From positions 1-64,000 of the forward strand of contig CALFIU010000178.1 of assembly GCA_937877455.1 (NCBI GenBank): DNA of 64,000 nucleotides, in the 5' to 3' direction. The stretch is from an uncultured Bacteroidales bacterium. Lineage in GTDB: Bacteria > Bacteroidota > Bacteroidia > Bacteroidales > UBA3824. The stretch's first letter is position 1. Each line of letters opens with the position of its first letter. This document shows, one piece after another, positions 33,346 to 43,132 of the stretch. A program made the translations under genes and the position numbers. A model generated the notes under the pieces. That model saw only the letters and a program-made list of their open reading frames with translations. It did no database searches and was not told where the DNA came from.

Positions 33346-34653
33346 ATGAGCAATATTGTAGCCATTGTAGGCTGTCCCAATGTGGGCAAATCAACTTTTT
33401 TTAACCGTATGACGCAAACCCGCGATGCTATTGTACACGAAACCGCTGGTGTTACGCGAGATAGACATTATGGCAAGAGCGATTGGAATGGTAGAGAGTT
33501 TTCTATCATTGATACGGGAGGTTATGTAAATAATTCTGATGATATTTTTGAAGCCGAAATTCAAAAGCAAGTGATGTTTGCTATTGAGGAAGCTGATGTT
33601 ATAATCTTTATGGTAGATGCTGTTTTGGGCATTACTATAGGCGATGAAACCATTGCACAGATAATTCGTAAGTCGCAAAAACCAGTATTTTTGGCTGTTA
33701 ACAAAGTTGATAACCATCAATTGTTGCTTGAAGCCCAAGTGTTTTATAGTCTTGGTCTTGGAGATATTTATCCAATATCGTCGGCAACAGGCTCAGGAAC
33801 AGGAGATTTGCTTGACGATGTGGTTAAAAGTTTTACAGATAAGCCTATTGATGACGAAGAAGGAATACCTCGTATTGCGGTTGTTGGTCGTCCTAATGTT
33901 GGTAAAAGTTCGTTGATAAATGCACTTTCGGGTACAGAACGTAACATTGTAACGCCAATTGCGGGAACAACTCGCGATCCTATAAACACAAGATACACAA
34001 AATTTGGTTATGATTTTATTCTTGTAGATACTGCTGGATTACGAAAAAAGAGTAAGGTTAACGAAAATATAGAATTTTATTCTATGTTACGTTCAATTCG
34101 TAGTATAGAAGAAGCGGATGTTTGTATTTTGATGCTTGATGCCACTGCGGGTCTTGAAAGTCAAGATATGAATGTTTTTAGGATGATTAAAGACAACAAC
34201 AAGGGGCTTGTAGTTGTAGTCAACAAGTGGGATTTGGTTGACAAGTCGGAAAATAATAGTACAAAACGCTATGCTGAGTATGTTAGAAAAGGACTTGAAC
34301 CATTTGACGATGTGCCAGTTGTATTTACTTCTGCACTTACTAAGCAGCGTGTACTAAAAGCAATGGACGCAGCAATACAAGTGTATAAAAATAGAACTCA
34401 AAAAATTCCAACGGCTCAACTTAATAGACTAATTCAGCAATATGTAGAAGAAACGCCACCTCCATCATATAAGGGTAAGTTTATAAAAATAAAGTATGCC
34501 ACACAGTTGCCAACATATTATCCAACATTTGCGTTGTTTTGCAACTTGCCACAGTATATTCGTGAGCCATATAAGCGTTATATAGAAAATAGGCTAAGAA
34601 AAGATTTTGATTTTTCAGGAGTACCGATGAAGGTATTTTTTAGAAAAAAATAG
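33346..34653 (+). CDS. der: Ribosome-assembly GTPase Der (EngA)
   Basis: Essential tandem GTPase for 50S subunit maturation; 435 residues, normal length. The two G domains are visible: G1 of the first is GCPNVGKSTFFNR (residues 9-21) with DTGG and NKVD, and G1 of the second is GRPNVGKSSLINAL with DTAG and NKWD. The C-terminal KH-like domain ends FDFSGVPMKVFFRKK. Upstream, 33116-33345 holds only AT-rich DNA with a TATTTTTG box at 33322-33329, 17 bases before the ATG. The next gene begins 17 bases downstream. Confidence 0.96.
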   Translation: MSNIVAIVGCPNVGKSTFFNRMTQTRDAIVHETAGVTRDRHYGKSDWNGREFSIIDTGGYVNNSDDIFEAEIQKQVMFAIEEADVIIFMVDAVLGITIGDETIAQIIRKSQKPVFLAVNKVDNHQLLLEAQVFYSLGLGDIYPISSATGSGTGDLLDDVVKSFTDKPIDDEEGIPRIAVVGRPNVGKSSLINALSGTERNIVTPIAGTTRDPINTRYTKFGYDFILVDTAGLRKKSKVNENIEFYSMLRSIRSIEEADVCILMLDATAGLESQDMNVFRMIKDNNKGLVVVVNKWDLVDKSENNSTKRYAEYVRKGLEPFDDVPVVFTSALTKQRVLKAMDAAIQVYKNRTQKIPTAQLNRLIQQYVEETPPPSYKGKFIKIKYATQLPTYYPTFALFCNLPQYIREPYKRYIENRLRKDFDFSGVPMKVFFRKK

Positions 34654-34670
34654 TAATTTTTACAACCGTT

Positions 34671-35246
34671 ATGATAGAAAACTTAAAAATATTCTTGGTT
34701 TCGGCAATTATTCTTGTTTCGTTTTATGCTTGTAGCGATGTCAAGTCTTATCCCGATGAGCCGGAGATAAGTTTTACCTATGTCTATCTTGCCGACACAG
34801 TAAATGCTGTTGGTACTGATGTAAAATTGCAAAAATTATGTTTTGAGGTTGTAGATGGAGATGGTAACATCGGTGGTTATGACACAGACACTTCTAATCT
34901 TTTTATAAGCATACTTGCAAAACGAAGTGATGGTACATATCGCGAAATAACTGATTTACAAGGCGAACCAATTAGATTTGAATATCGTATTCCCTACAAC
35001 GAACCTGTGGGGCAAAACAAATATTTAAAAGCCTCTGTTAGGGTTAAAATAGAATCTGAATTGGCTTTTTTTAATTACGACACCATAAAATATGAGTTTT
35101 ATGTTTATGACCGAGATATGAATCGTAGTAATACCTCTGAAACTTGCGATATTCCAGTAAAAATTCATGGAACAATATATTCCGACGGTACAATTGATGA
35201 GATTGTCGATGAGGATGAAACTATTGAAGAACAAACAGAGAAATAA
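34671..35246 (+). CDS. Hypothetical lipoprotein
   Basis: A 191-residue lipoprotein. The lipobox FYAC at about residues 18-21 follows a hydrophobic N-terminus. The mature part is beta-rich, with LCFEVVDGDGNIGGYDTD and LKASVRVKIESEL, and ends with many acidic residues (DEDETIEEQTE). I cannot place the family beyond similarity to small Bacteroidota lipoproteins with an immunoglobulin-like VDGDGNIG motif. It follows der by 17 bases and precedes the PPi-PFK gene. Confidence 0.72.
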   Translation: MIENLKIFLVSAIILVSFYACSDVKSYPDEPEISFTYVYLADTVNAVGTDVKLQKLCFEVVDGDGNIGGYDTDTSNLFISILAKRSDGTYREITDLQGEPIRFEYRIPYNEPVGQNKYLKASVRVKIESELAFFNYDTIKYEFYVYDRDMNRSNTSETCDIPVKIHGTIYSDGTIDEIVDEDETIEEQTEK

Positions 35247-35282
35247 AAAAACTAAAAAAAAATTATATTAATATCAGACACA

Positions 35283-36923
35283 ATGAAAAAAAGTCCTTTA
35301 CAAATTGCAAGGGCTGCATATCAGCCTAAAGTTCCCGCTTCAATTTTCGGGGGCAACAAGTTGGTTGAAGGCAAGGCTACAGAATCTGTTGCCGACCAAG
35401 CCGACATAAAAAAACTTTTTCCTAATACTTACGGTCTTCCTATCGTAACTTTTGAAAAATCTGATACCGCTGTTGCTGCTAAGGCAATCAACGTAGGTGT
35501 AATACTTTCTGGTGGTCAAGCTCCTGGTGGACACAATGTTATTTCGGGTATTTTCGACGGAATAAAAGCCATCAACAAAGATTCTAAACTTTATGGTTTT
35601 CTTGGAGGTCCTTCGGGTCTTGTTGATCATAAGTATATTGAACTTACTTCGGATATTATTGATGAATATCGCAACACAGGTGGTTTTGATATAATTGGTT
35701 CTGGACGTACAAAACTTGAAGAAGAATCTCAGTTTGACAAAGGTCTTGAAATATGTAAGAAATTAAATATCAACGCTATAGTTATTATTGGCGGTGATGA
35801 TTCTAATACCAATGCGTGTGTTTTGGCTGAATATTATCTTGCTAAAAAAACTGGTATTCAGGTTATTGGTTGTCCTAAAACTATTGACGGCGACCTCAAA
35901 AACGAAATGATTGAAACTTCGTTTGGTTTTGACACTGCTACCAAGGTTTATTCTGAAGTAATTGGAAATATTGAAAGAGATGCTAACTCTGCAAAAAAAT
36001 ATTGGCACTTCATTAAACTTATGGGACGTTCTGCAAGCCATGTTACATTGGAATGTGCTTTAAAAACACAACCTAACATTACCCTTATTGGCGAAGAAGT
36101 TGAGGCTAAAAACCAAACACTTGACGATGTTGTAACCTACATTGCCAATGCTGTTAAAGCACGTGCTGACAAAGGACTTAACTTTGGAACAGTTTTGGTT
36201 CCTGAAGGTCTTATTGAATTTATTCCTGCAATTAAAAAGTTAATTCAAGAACTCAACGATATGCTTGCTGCCAACCAAGCTGAATTTGATAAAAAATCTG
36301 TTGACGACAAGATTAAATTTATAATTGAACATCTTTCAGCAGAAAATGCTGCTATTTTCCAAAGTCTTCCTGCTGCAGTTTCAAAACAACTTGCTCTCGA
36401 ACGCGACCCTCATGGTAACGTTCAAGTTTCGCTCATCGAAACCGAGCAACTTCTCGCTGAGATGGTTGCCAAAAAACTCGCTCAATGGAAAAAAGAAGGA
36501 AAATATAACGGTAAATTCTCTACTCAACACCATTTCTTTGGTTACGAAGGACGTTGTGCTGCTCCATCTAATTTCGATGCCGACTATTGCTATTCACTCG
36601 GTCGCGTAGCTGCATTGTTGATTAATTCTGGCAAGACTGGCTATATGTCATCGGTTAGAAATACTACCAAACCAGCTTCTGAATGGCTTGCTGGTGGTAT
36701 TCCTATTACTGCAATGATGAATATGGAAAAACGTAACGGTAAAATGAAACCTGTTATTCAAAAGGCTCTTGTTAAACTTGACGGTGGTCCATTCAAATTC
36801 TTTGCTTCTAAACGCGATGAGTGGGCTATTGAAACTGCATACGTTTATCCTGGTCCAATTCAGTATTTTGGTCCTACCGAAGTAGCTGACATTACCACCG
36901 AAACAATTAAACTCGAACACTAA
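35283..36923 (+). CDS. pfp: Diphosphate-fructose-6-phosphate 1-phosphotransferase (PPi-PFK)
   Basis: Reversible phosphofructokinase using pyrophosphate in place of ATP. At 546 residues it is the long clade typical of Bacteroidota and plants. Motifs: GVILSGGQAPGGHNVISG (PPi site), GGDDSNTNA at about residues 170-178 (GGDD marks PPi dependence), PKTIDGDL (catalytic region), and MGRSASHVTLE. Its codon use is noticeably more uniform than in its neighbours, as for a highly expressed gene. A terminator follows at 36937-36976. Confidence 0.95.
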   Translation: MKKSPLQIARAAYQPKVPASIFGGNKLVEGKATESVADQADIKKLFPNTYGLPIVTFEKSDTAVAAKAINVGVILSGGQAPGGHNVISGIFDGIKAINKDSKLYGFLGGPSGLVDHKYIELTSDIIDEYRNTGGFDIIGSGRTKLEEESQFDKGLEICKKLNINAIVIIGGDDSNTNACVLAEYYLAKKTGIQVIGCPKTIDGDLKNEMIETSFGFDTATKVYSEVIGNIERDANSAKKYWHFIKLMGRSASHVTLECALKTQPNITLIGEEVEAKNQTLDDVVTYIANAVKARADKGLNFGTVLVPEGLIEFIPAIKKLIQELNDMLAANQAEFDKKSVDDKIKFIIEHLSAENAAIFQSLPAAVSKQLALERDPHGNVQVSLIETEQLLAEMVAKKLAQWKKEGKYNGKFSTQHHFFGYEGRCAAPSNFDADYCYSLGRVAALLINSGKTGYMSSVRNTTKPASEWLAGGIPITAMMNMEKRNGKMKPVIQKALVKLDGGPFKFFASKRDEWAIETAYVYPGPIQYFGPTEVADITTETIKLEH

Positions 36924-36936
36924 TTTTTTTATTTAT

Positions 36937-36980
36937 AAAAAAAGCCAGTTAAGTATTTAAAACTTGACTGGCTTTTTTTT
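36937..36980 (+). terminator. Terminator after PPi-PFK
   Basis: Stem AAAGCCAGTTAAGT / ACTTGACTGGCTTT (36941-36954 and 36962-36975, one G-U pair) with a run of 10 T residues. Confidence 0.87.
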
Positions 36981-37029
36981 TCTTCAAAAATTAGCCTATA
37001 AATTATTGAAAATATTTTTTTATTTATCC

Positions 37030-37057
37030 TTGTAAAAATTATTTTTGCATATCTTTG
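37030..37057 (+). promoter_or_regulatory. Candidate promoter TTG-N17-TATCTTTG
   Basis: TTG at 37030-37032 and TATCTTTG at 37050-37057, 27 bases before the ATG at 37085. Fits the Bacteroidota consensus. Confidence 0.6.
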
Positions 37058-37084
37058 TAAAAACAAACAATCATAAATAAAAAT

Positions 37085-37839
37085 ATGGAAGAAAATATAA
37101 CACGTCGCGATGCCATAAAAAAAATGGGCGTTTCTGCGGCTACTATTGCAATGAGTGTTTCGGGGGCAAGTGCTATTGCTTCGTGTGCCAATGCAGTTGT
37201 TGGCGAGGGTGGCAGACCTCTTAATGTGTTACTAATTAATGGAAGTGCGCGACGAAACGGAAATACCTATACACTTTTGAGTGAAATTGCATCGCAACTA
37301 AAAAAAATGGAGTTGAAAGCGAAATTGTAGAAATAGGTAACCGTCCAATAAGAGGATGCGTAGCGTGTGGTCAATATCATGCTCAAAATTTAGGACGTTG
37401 TGTTTTTGACGATGATGTATGCAATAGTATTATCGAAAAACTTGACAACTGTGATGCTATTGTTGTGGGTTCGCCAGTTTATTATGGAATGCCAACAGGT
37501 CAGATACTTTCTGTTTTGCAACGTATGGGATATTCGGCTGGTGTAAAAATGCAAGGTAAACCCGCCGCGGCGGTAACAGTATGTCGTCGTGGTGGTGCAA
37601 CGTCGGCTTTTCAAACTCTTCAAATGGCTTTTCAAATGTTGAATATGCCAATTGTAACTTCGCAATATTGGAATATTGGTTATGGGGCAGGTCCTGGCGA
37701 GGTAGCGCAAGATGCTGAGGGATTGCAAACTATGCGTACACTTGCCGATAATCTTGCTTATATGTTGAAACAATTTTCAACAGGAACAGAAAAATTTCCT
37801 AAACGAGAAAAAACTACATTTACCAATTTTATAAGATAA
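37085..37839 (+). pseudogene. Tat-exported NADPH-dependent FMN reductase/flavodoxin-like protein, interrupted by a one-base frameshift in a poly-A run
   Basis: The first frame (37085-37330) has a twin-arginine-like N-terminus (TRRDAIKKMG) with a lipobox-like IASC, then LNVLLINGSARRNGNTYTLL, the phosphate loop of NADPH-dependent FMN reductases. It stops early. The rest continues in the -1 frame from the run of 8 A at 37300-37307: KNGVESEIVEIGN, CVACGQYHAQ, VGSPVYYGMPTGQ, ending at 37839. Joined, about 251 residues. The run reads A-AAA-AAA in the starting frame, so true frameshifting, transcript slippage, a sequencing error or a dead gene are all possible. Confidence 0.8.
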
Positions 37840-38083
37840 TTTAATTTAAATTATTTTATAAAATAAATATATGTTATTGATTAACAATATGTTAATATAT
37901 TTTGTTAATCAATATCATTTTTTTACTTGTTAATCCGTTATTGACAATTGAAAAGTTGTTTCTTTCTTATATTCAAATAATTGAGAAAAATATGTTAGCA
38001 ATTAATTTTACCCTTTTAAATACGTAAATTTTTTTAATATAAAAAAAACTTTTAAAAAAAGTTTTTGCAAGGCATAAAAATTG

Positions 38084-38091
38084 TATATTTG
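38084..38091 (+). promoter_or_regulatory. Candidate -7 box (TATATTTG) for the hybrid receptor gene
   Basis: Exact TAnnTTTG match, with TTTTTG at 38062-38067 16 bases upstream as a possible -33 element. 31 bases before the ATG. Otherwise the 283-base gap 37840-38122 shows only AT-rich DNA. Confidence 0.5.
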
Positions 38092-38122
38092 CATTTGGTA
38101 AAATTGCATTTAAGGCAAAAAT

Positions 38123-41100
38123 ATGAAAAGATTATTACCGTTTATTATATTGATTTTTATGGCTTTAACGTCTGTTGCACGAGATTTGGACGAAATCAAG
38201 CGCAGTGGTGTTGTGCGTGTTGCCTTTACGCATAGTGGCTTACAAACGGTAAATTATGCCTTTGCCAAGGAGTTTGCAAAGTATCTCAATGTAGAGTTGG
38301 AGATTGTTCCAATATCTTGGAACGAGATTTTTTCTAAAGATGGAATAATTCCTAATGATTATATTACTAACGATTCTGTTTATTATACCCCCGATGCGTT
38401 AAAAAAAGCCGATTTTATATGCGGTACAACGTATATTTATCCGTGGCGTGAAAAATTTTTTGATTTTGCTGGTATTATTGATGTTAGCGACTTGTTAATT
38501 GTTAGAAAACGTCGTTATCAGCGTTCGGCGGTTTCAAAAATAGTTTTGCCAGAAACATTTCAAAATTCAGAAGAAAAGTTGTCGGTAAAAAATTACGAAG
38601 ATTTAAAAGGTCTTAACATTGCATTGCTTGAAAATTCGTCTTACCAAGAAAACATAAAAAAAATAAACGACTTACTTGGTGGTAGTATAAACATTTTAAC
38701 CACCGAAAGTGAAGAACAAGCGCAACTTTTGGCAAAGACAGGAAAGGTTGATGCTTTTATAACTATTTCTATGGTTGGTTTACAATTTTTGAACGACAAT
38801 CCACAGTTTAAACTTGCTTTTCCAATAGCCAAACCAGATAACGTTGGTTGGTCGGTTGAAAAAGGTAATACTTCACTAAAAAACGAAATAGACAACTTCT
38901 TTTCTATGATGAAAGGAAGAGGAGTAATTGATAAACTTTTTACAGAAAAATTTGGTGTTAATTACGATTCTTACAACGAGATAATAAATTCTTATTCAGC
39001 TGTATCTTCGGCATTTGCATCTAATCGCGACTTAGATGAAATTATTGAATCAGGCAAACTAATTGTTGGTCTTCGAGATCGTGAGATGGTTTACCATTCA
39101 AGTGGAAAAAAGCAGTTTAACCATTATCTTGCAGGAGAATTTGCAAAATATCTTGGTCTTGATTTGGAAATAAGAATAATCCCAAATCTTTCTGATTATT
39201 TTACCGATAGCAATGGAAAGATTGTTCGTGATAGTAGTTATACTCCGCAGTGGTTCAATTCCATTGACGTTGCTTGCGACCTACTTGTGCCTATGGATTG
39301 GCGTTTGAAAAAAATTGATATTATTAATGTTTTGCCAACAGCGAATATTGTTGTGGCGCGAAAAGATAAAGATATAAAGAACATAAAAGATTTGCAAAAA
39401 TACAGAGGTGTTACATCAAAAGGATCTGTTTATGAGGAATCTATGATTGAGAACAATATTACCAACTATTATTATAAGGAGGCAAATGAATTTTTCTCGC
39501 AAGTGATTTCTGGAAAAGCCGATTTTTGTATTGTAAACTTCGACATTTATAGCCTTCCAAAATATCCAGAACTCGAAACTAAATTTATTCTTGGAGAAAT
39601 TGGTCAGGTAGGGTGGGGAATAAAGAAAAACCAACCTAAAATGAGACAAAAAATTCTTGAGTTTCTTGAATCGTCAAAACATCTCGGAATACTTGACGAT
39701 GCATTTATGGAACAAGCAGGAATACCCTATAAAGCAGCTCAAAACCATTTGGACGCAATGTATCAGACATATCAAAATGGATATTTCCCATTTGTGTTTT
39801 ATGGTAGTGATCAAGGCTTGCCACAAGAAGATGTTACGTGTATTTTTCAAGACTCAGAGGGTTTTATGTGGTTTGGTACACGTGCTGGAGCAATAAAATT
39901 CAATGGAAGAACAATGTCATCTTATTATAATAACAACATTGTGTTCGACATTGCTCAAGATGACAAAGGAAGACTTTATTTTGCTACTCTTAAAGGAATT
40001 ATTTGTCAACATGAAGGAAAAGTTACGGAGTTTTTTGCTGATGTGCCTTTCAAAAGAATACATATAGATCCGCAAGGTGGAAAATGGTTTTATGGCGACA
40101 AAGGTTTATTCTTTTTGGACAAGGCTAACAAAAAAGCTATTCAGATGGATTCTAAGATACCGGGTTTGCCATCAAATATAAATGCTGTAGCCCAAAACAA
40201 GTCGGGAAGAAGTACATACATAGCGTCTTCCGATGGCTTTTTTGTTCTTGATAATGATAACAATTTAAAAACAATTTCTGAAAAAAAATGCTATTATGTA
40301 TTTGTTGACGACGATGGTATTATATGGCTTTCTACATCCGACGGCGTTTATACTGGTAATATCAGCCAGTTTATGCGTAATATCGAGGAATTGAAGATAA
40401 ATCATCGTGTTAATGTATCCGAAGATTGTAGAATTCATACCATTAAACAAAATCGTGATGGTTCTATTTGTTTGGTGAGTGATTTTGAAGTTTTCCAAAT
40501 TTTTTCGCTAATGCAGTCGGCTATAAAGTATGATGAATCAATTGGTTTAAAAAATTTGAAACTTTTATCTTTTATGGAAGACCGCGAAGACAATTATTGG
40601 TTTGGATTTGTAGGTGGTATTCAAAAATTGACAAATCGTTCTTTGCGTAATCTTTATCCAGAACAACTTGATAGTTATCTAAACAACATGGAAGAGGATT
40701 CGCATGGACGTATGTGGTTGGCATTTAACAATAAAATTTATTATTTCCAACACGAACTTGTTGATTTTTCGTCAAAAATAGATGGATATGGAGTACCTTA
40801 TGTTGTAACGGTTTTAAACAATGATGAAATTTTCTTTGCAAATAGTTCGGGATTTAAAGTATTTGATAGCAAGACGCTTACGTTAAAAAAACAACTTGAG
40901 TTTAAGACAAGAATTCACAATTTGAAAAATGTTTTTAAAAGTTCTCGTGGAGAAATTTTCTTACTTACAGGAAGCGATGGTCTTGTGTATCGTATATCTG
41001 ATTTTGATAACCAACCAATTGCAATAGGAAATTCATCAACTGCTCTAATTTCTCAAATGTTAGAATATAAGAGCATGATAATTGCTGGTAATAGTACAGG

Positions 41101-42892
41101 ACTTGTTAAGTATAATGGATTGAATTTCAGTCTTATAGTACCAACTCCAAGTGCTGTGTTGTCGTTAGCGCAGATTGGTGATAACTTGTACGTTGGTATG
41201 GAAAATGGATTATCTGTTTTAACCGAAACAGGGCAACTTAAAGCTTTGGAAATTAAGAATTTACCAAGTAATACAATAAATGCTATTTTGCAAGCCAAAG
41301 ATAAAAATCACCTTTGGCTTGGTACAAATATGGGATTTTGTTACTACAATATAAATGAGCATGAGGTGGAATTTATGCTCAACACTAACGATGGTTTGTT
41401 GGGTAACGAAGTTGTAACAAATGGATTATTGCTAAATACTAAAGGTGAATTGTTTGTGGCCACTTTCCATGGAATTTCTACGTATGACCTCAAAAAAGTT
41501 AATGAAGAAAAATTTGTGCCGCAATGTCGTATTGAGAGTATTTATCTTAACGGTTTACCTATAGATCCAACACGGCAGAAGTTCAAAGCCAAAGAAAACA
41601 ACTTTGTCTTTGAACTTTCGGGGCTTTCTTTTAAAGATGAGGCTGCAATTGAATACCAATTTTATATGAAGGGGTTAGATAATGATTATGTTGCCTCGTC
41701 TGGAAAAGAACACAGAGCCAATTATCAGAATCTTCCTGCTGGAAAATATGAGTTTGTTTATCGTGCAAAAGGTAAAGATGGTATTTGGAGTTATTCAAAT
41801 TCTTATAAATTTGTAATATTTAAACCATTTTATGCTCAATGGTGGTTTATTGCTTTGATTGCAATTGTTTTTATAACTGCTGTTTATACAATTATGAAAC
41901 TTCGAGAAAGAAGATTGCGTCGTCGTAATGAACATCTTGAACAAATTGTAAATGAGCGTACAAGTGAGATTCAAGAGCAGAAAAATGCTATTGAAGAAAA
42001 AAATGTAGAGTTGGAGCAGCAGCGAGAAGAAATTCTTTCACAACGGGATGTACTTGAAGCTAAAAACGAGGAACTTGAAACCCAAAAAACAGAAATACTT
42101 TCTCAACGTGATGAGATTGCACATCATCAACAAGAAATTATGGATAGTATTTACTATGCAAAGCGCATTCAAACAGCTTTGTTGCCATCTTCGTCTGTAA
42201 TTTCACAGGTGTTGCCACAGCATTTTATTTTATATAAACCTCGTGATATTGTTAGTGGAGATTTTTATTATTTCAAACAAGTAAATAATCTTTCGGTAAT
42301 AGTAGCAGCAGATTGTACGGGGCATGGTGTGCCGGGTGCATTTATGAGTATGCTTGGTTCGGCTTATTTAAACGAAATAATTGTAAAAAATCAAGACGAA
42401 CTTGTAGCAGGAAAAATTTTGGATTCTTTACGTAAATATATAATCGATTCTTTACATCAAACAGGTCGTTACGATGAAGCCAAGGATGGTATGGATATGG
42501 CTCTTTGTCTTCTTGATCGTGATACAAAAAAACTACAATTTGCAGGTGCTTATAATCCGATGTTTCTTGTTAGAGATGGTCAAATAGAAGAATATCGTGC
42601 CGATCGTATGCCAATTGGAATACACGATTATATTGATATTGGTTTTACAACATACGATCTTGATGTTTTAAAAGACGATATTGTATATATTTTTTCTGAT
42701 GGTTATGCATCTCAATTTGGCGGTAAAAGCGGAAAGAAATTTATGACCAGTCGTTTTAAAAAATTAATTTTAGAAATATCATCTTTGCCTATGGCGGAGC
42801 AGCGCGAAATGCTTGACGAAAAAATAGAGGCTTGGATGGGAGGTAATTACGACCAAGTGGACGATATTTTGGTATTGGGATTTAAAATTTAA
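38123..42892 (+). CDS. Hybrid receptor-phosphatase: two solute-binding domains, regulator propeller, Y_Y_Y, one membrane helix, coiled coil, SpoIIE/PP2C
   Basis: A 1589-residue protein with a signal peptide of about 19 residues. Residues 20-285 and 300-560 are two tandem SBP_bac_3-type domains (VVRVAFTHSG, LIVGLRDRE starts; each ends with a GVIDKLF/LGILDDAF-like helix). Residues 565-1140 are a beta-propeller with regulator-type blades (EDVTCIFQDSEGFMWFGTRAG). Residues 1150-1228 are a Y_Y_Y domain, then a helix at 1237-1257 and a coiled coil to 1345. The C-terminus is a SpoIIE/PP2C phosphatase with ADCTGHGVPGAFMSMLG near 1395 and IFSDGYASQFGG. It should sense small ligands in the periplasm and control a phosphorylated partner inside. 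No STAS-domain partner is nearby. Confidence 0.9.
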   Translation: MKRLLPFIILIFMALTSVARDLDEIKRSGVVRVAFTHSGLQTVNYAFAKEFAKYLNVELEIVPISWNEIFSKDGIIPNDYITNDSVYYTPDALKKADFICGTTYIYPWREKFFDFAGIIDVSDLLIVRKRRYQRSAVSKIVLPETFQNSEEKLSVKNYEDLKGLNIALLENSSYQENIKKINDLLGGSINILTTESEEQAQLLAKTGKVDAFITISMVGLQFLNDNPQFKLAFPIAKPDNVGWSVEKGNTSLKNEIDNFFSMMKGRGVIDKLFTEKFGVNYDSYNEIINSYSAVSSAFASNRDLDEIIESGKLIVGLRDREMVYHSSGKKQFNHYLAGEFAKYLGLDLEIRIIPNLSDYFTDSNGKIVRDSSYTPQWFNSIDVACDLLVPMDWRLKKIDIINVLPTANIVVARKDKDIKNIKDLQKYRGVTSKGSVYEESMIENNITNYYYKEANEFFSQVISGKADFCIVNFDIYSLPKYPELETKFILGEIGQVGWGIKKNQPKMRQKILEFLESSKHLGILDDAFMEQAGIPYKAAQNHLDAMYQTYQNGYFPFVFYGSDQGLPQEDVTCIFQDSEGFMWFGTRAGAIKFNGRTMSSYYNNNIVFDIAQDDKGRLYFATLKGIICQHEGKVTEFFADVPFKRIHIDPQGGKWFYGDKGLFFLDKANKKAIQMDSKIPGLPSNINAVAQNKSGRSTYIASSDGFFVLDNDNNLKTISEKKCYYVFVDDDGIIWLSTSDGVYTGNISQFMRNIEELKINHRVNVSEDCRIHTIKQNRDGSICLVSDFEVFQIFSLMQSAIKYDESIGLKNLKLLSFMEDREDNYWFGFVGGIQKLTNRSLRNLYPEQLDSYLNNMEEDSHGRMWLAFNNKIYYFQHELVDFSSKIDGYGVPYVVTVLNNDEIFFANSSGFKVFDSKTLTLKKQLEFKTRIHNLKNVFKSSRGEIFLLTGSDGLVYRISDFDNQPIAIGNSSTALISQMLEYKSMIIAGNSTGLVKYNGLNFSLIVPTPSAVLSLAQIGDNLYVGMENGLSVLTETGQLKALEIKNLPSNTINAILQAKDKNHLWLGTNMGFCYYNINEHEVEFMLNTNDGLLGNEVVTNGLLLNTKGELFVATFHGISTYDLKKVNEEKFVPQCRIESIYLNGLPIDPTRQKFKAKENNFVFELSGLSFKDEAAIEYQFYMKGLDNDYVASSGKEHRANYQNLPAGKYEFVYRAKGKDGIWSYSNSYKFVIFKPFYAQWWFIALIAIVFITAVYTIMKLRERRLRRRNEHLEQIVNERTSEIQEQKNAIEEKNVELEQQREEILSQRDVLEAKNEELETQKTEILSQRDEIAHHQQEIMDSIYYAKRIQTALLPSSSVISQVLPQHFILYKPRDIVSGDFYYFKQVNNLSVIVAADCTGHGVPGAFMSMLGSAYLNEIIVKNQDELVAGKILDSLRKYIIDSLHQTGRYDEAKDGMDMALCLLDRDTKKLQFAGAYNPMFLVRDGQIEEYRADRMPIGIHDYIDIGFTTYDLDVLKDDIVYIFSDGYASQFGGKSGKKFMTSRFKKLILEISSLPMAEQREMLDEKIEAWMGGNYDQVDDILVLGFKI

Positions 42893-43089
42893 TTTGTACA
42901 TATAAATTTTTTGATGTAAAGGTTTAGATTTAAGATTTGGTTCTTTTTTTTAACTATAATTTATAAATATCAGGAATGTTATACTATTGAAAGACAATAA
43001 ATTAGTGTCAAAAGGTAAAATTGTAAAAAAAATTATAAAAAAAAATAAAAATTTTTGCAGTAATATTACGTTTTCTAAAAATAAATACA

Positions 43090-43097
43090 TAAATTTG
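43090..43097 (+). promoter_or_regulatory. Candidate -7 box (TAAATTTG) for the 43133 lipoprotein gene
   Basis: Exact match to TAnnTTTG, 35 bases before the ATG. The 240-base gap 42893-43132 otherwise holds AT-rich DNA only. Confidence 0.45.
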
Positions 43098-43132
43098 TTT
43101 TCTAAAGAAAACAACAAAACCTTAAAAATAGT

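Noticed and set aside
33195..33404. Plus-strand 69-codon frame before der
   Set aside because: It overlaps the der start in another frame and is AT-rich noise; der has its own -7-like box.
37390..37773. Minus-strand open frame across the flavoprotein
   Set aside because: The plus strand carries conserved flavodoxin-like sequence in this stretch.
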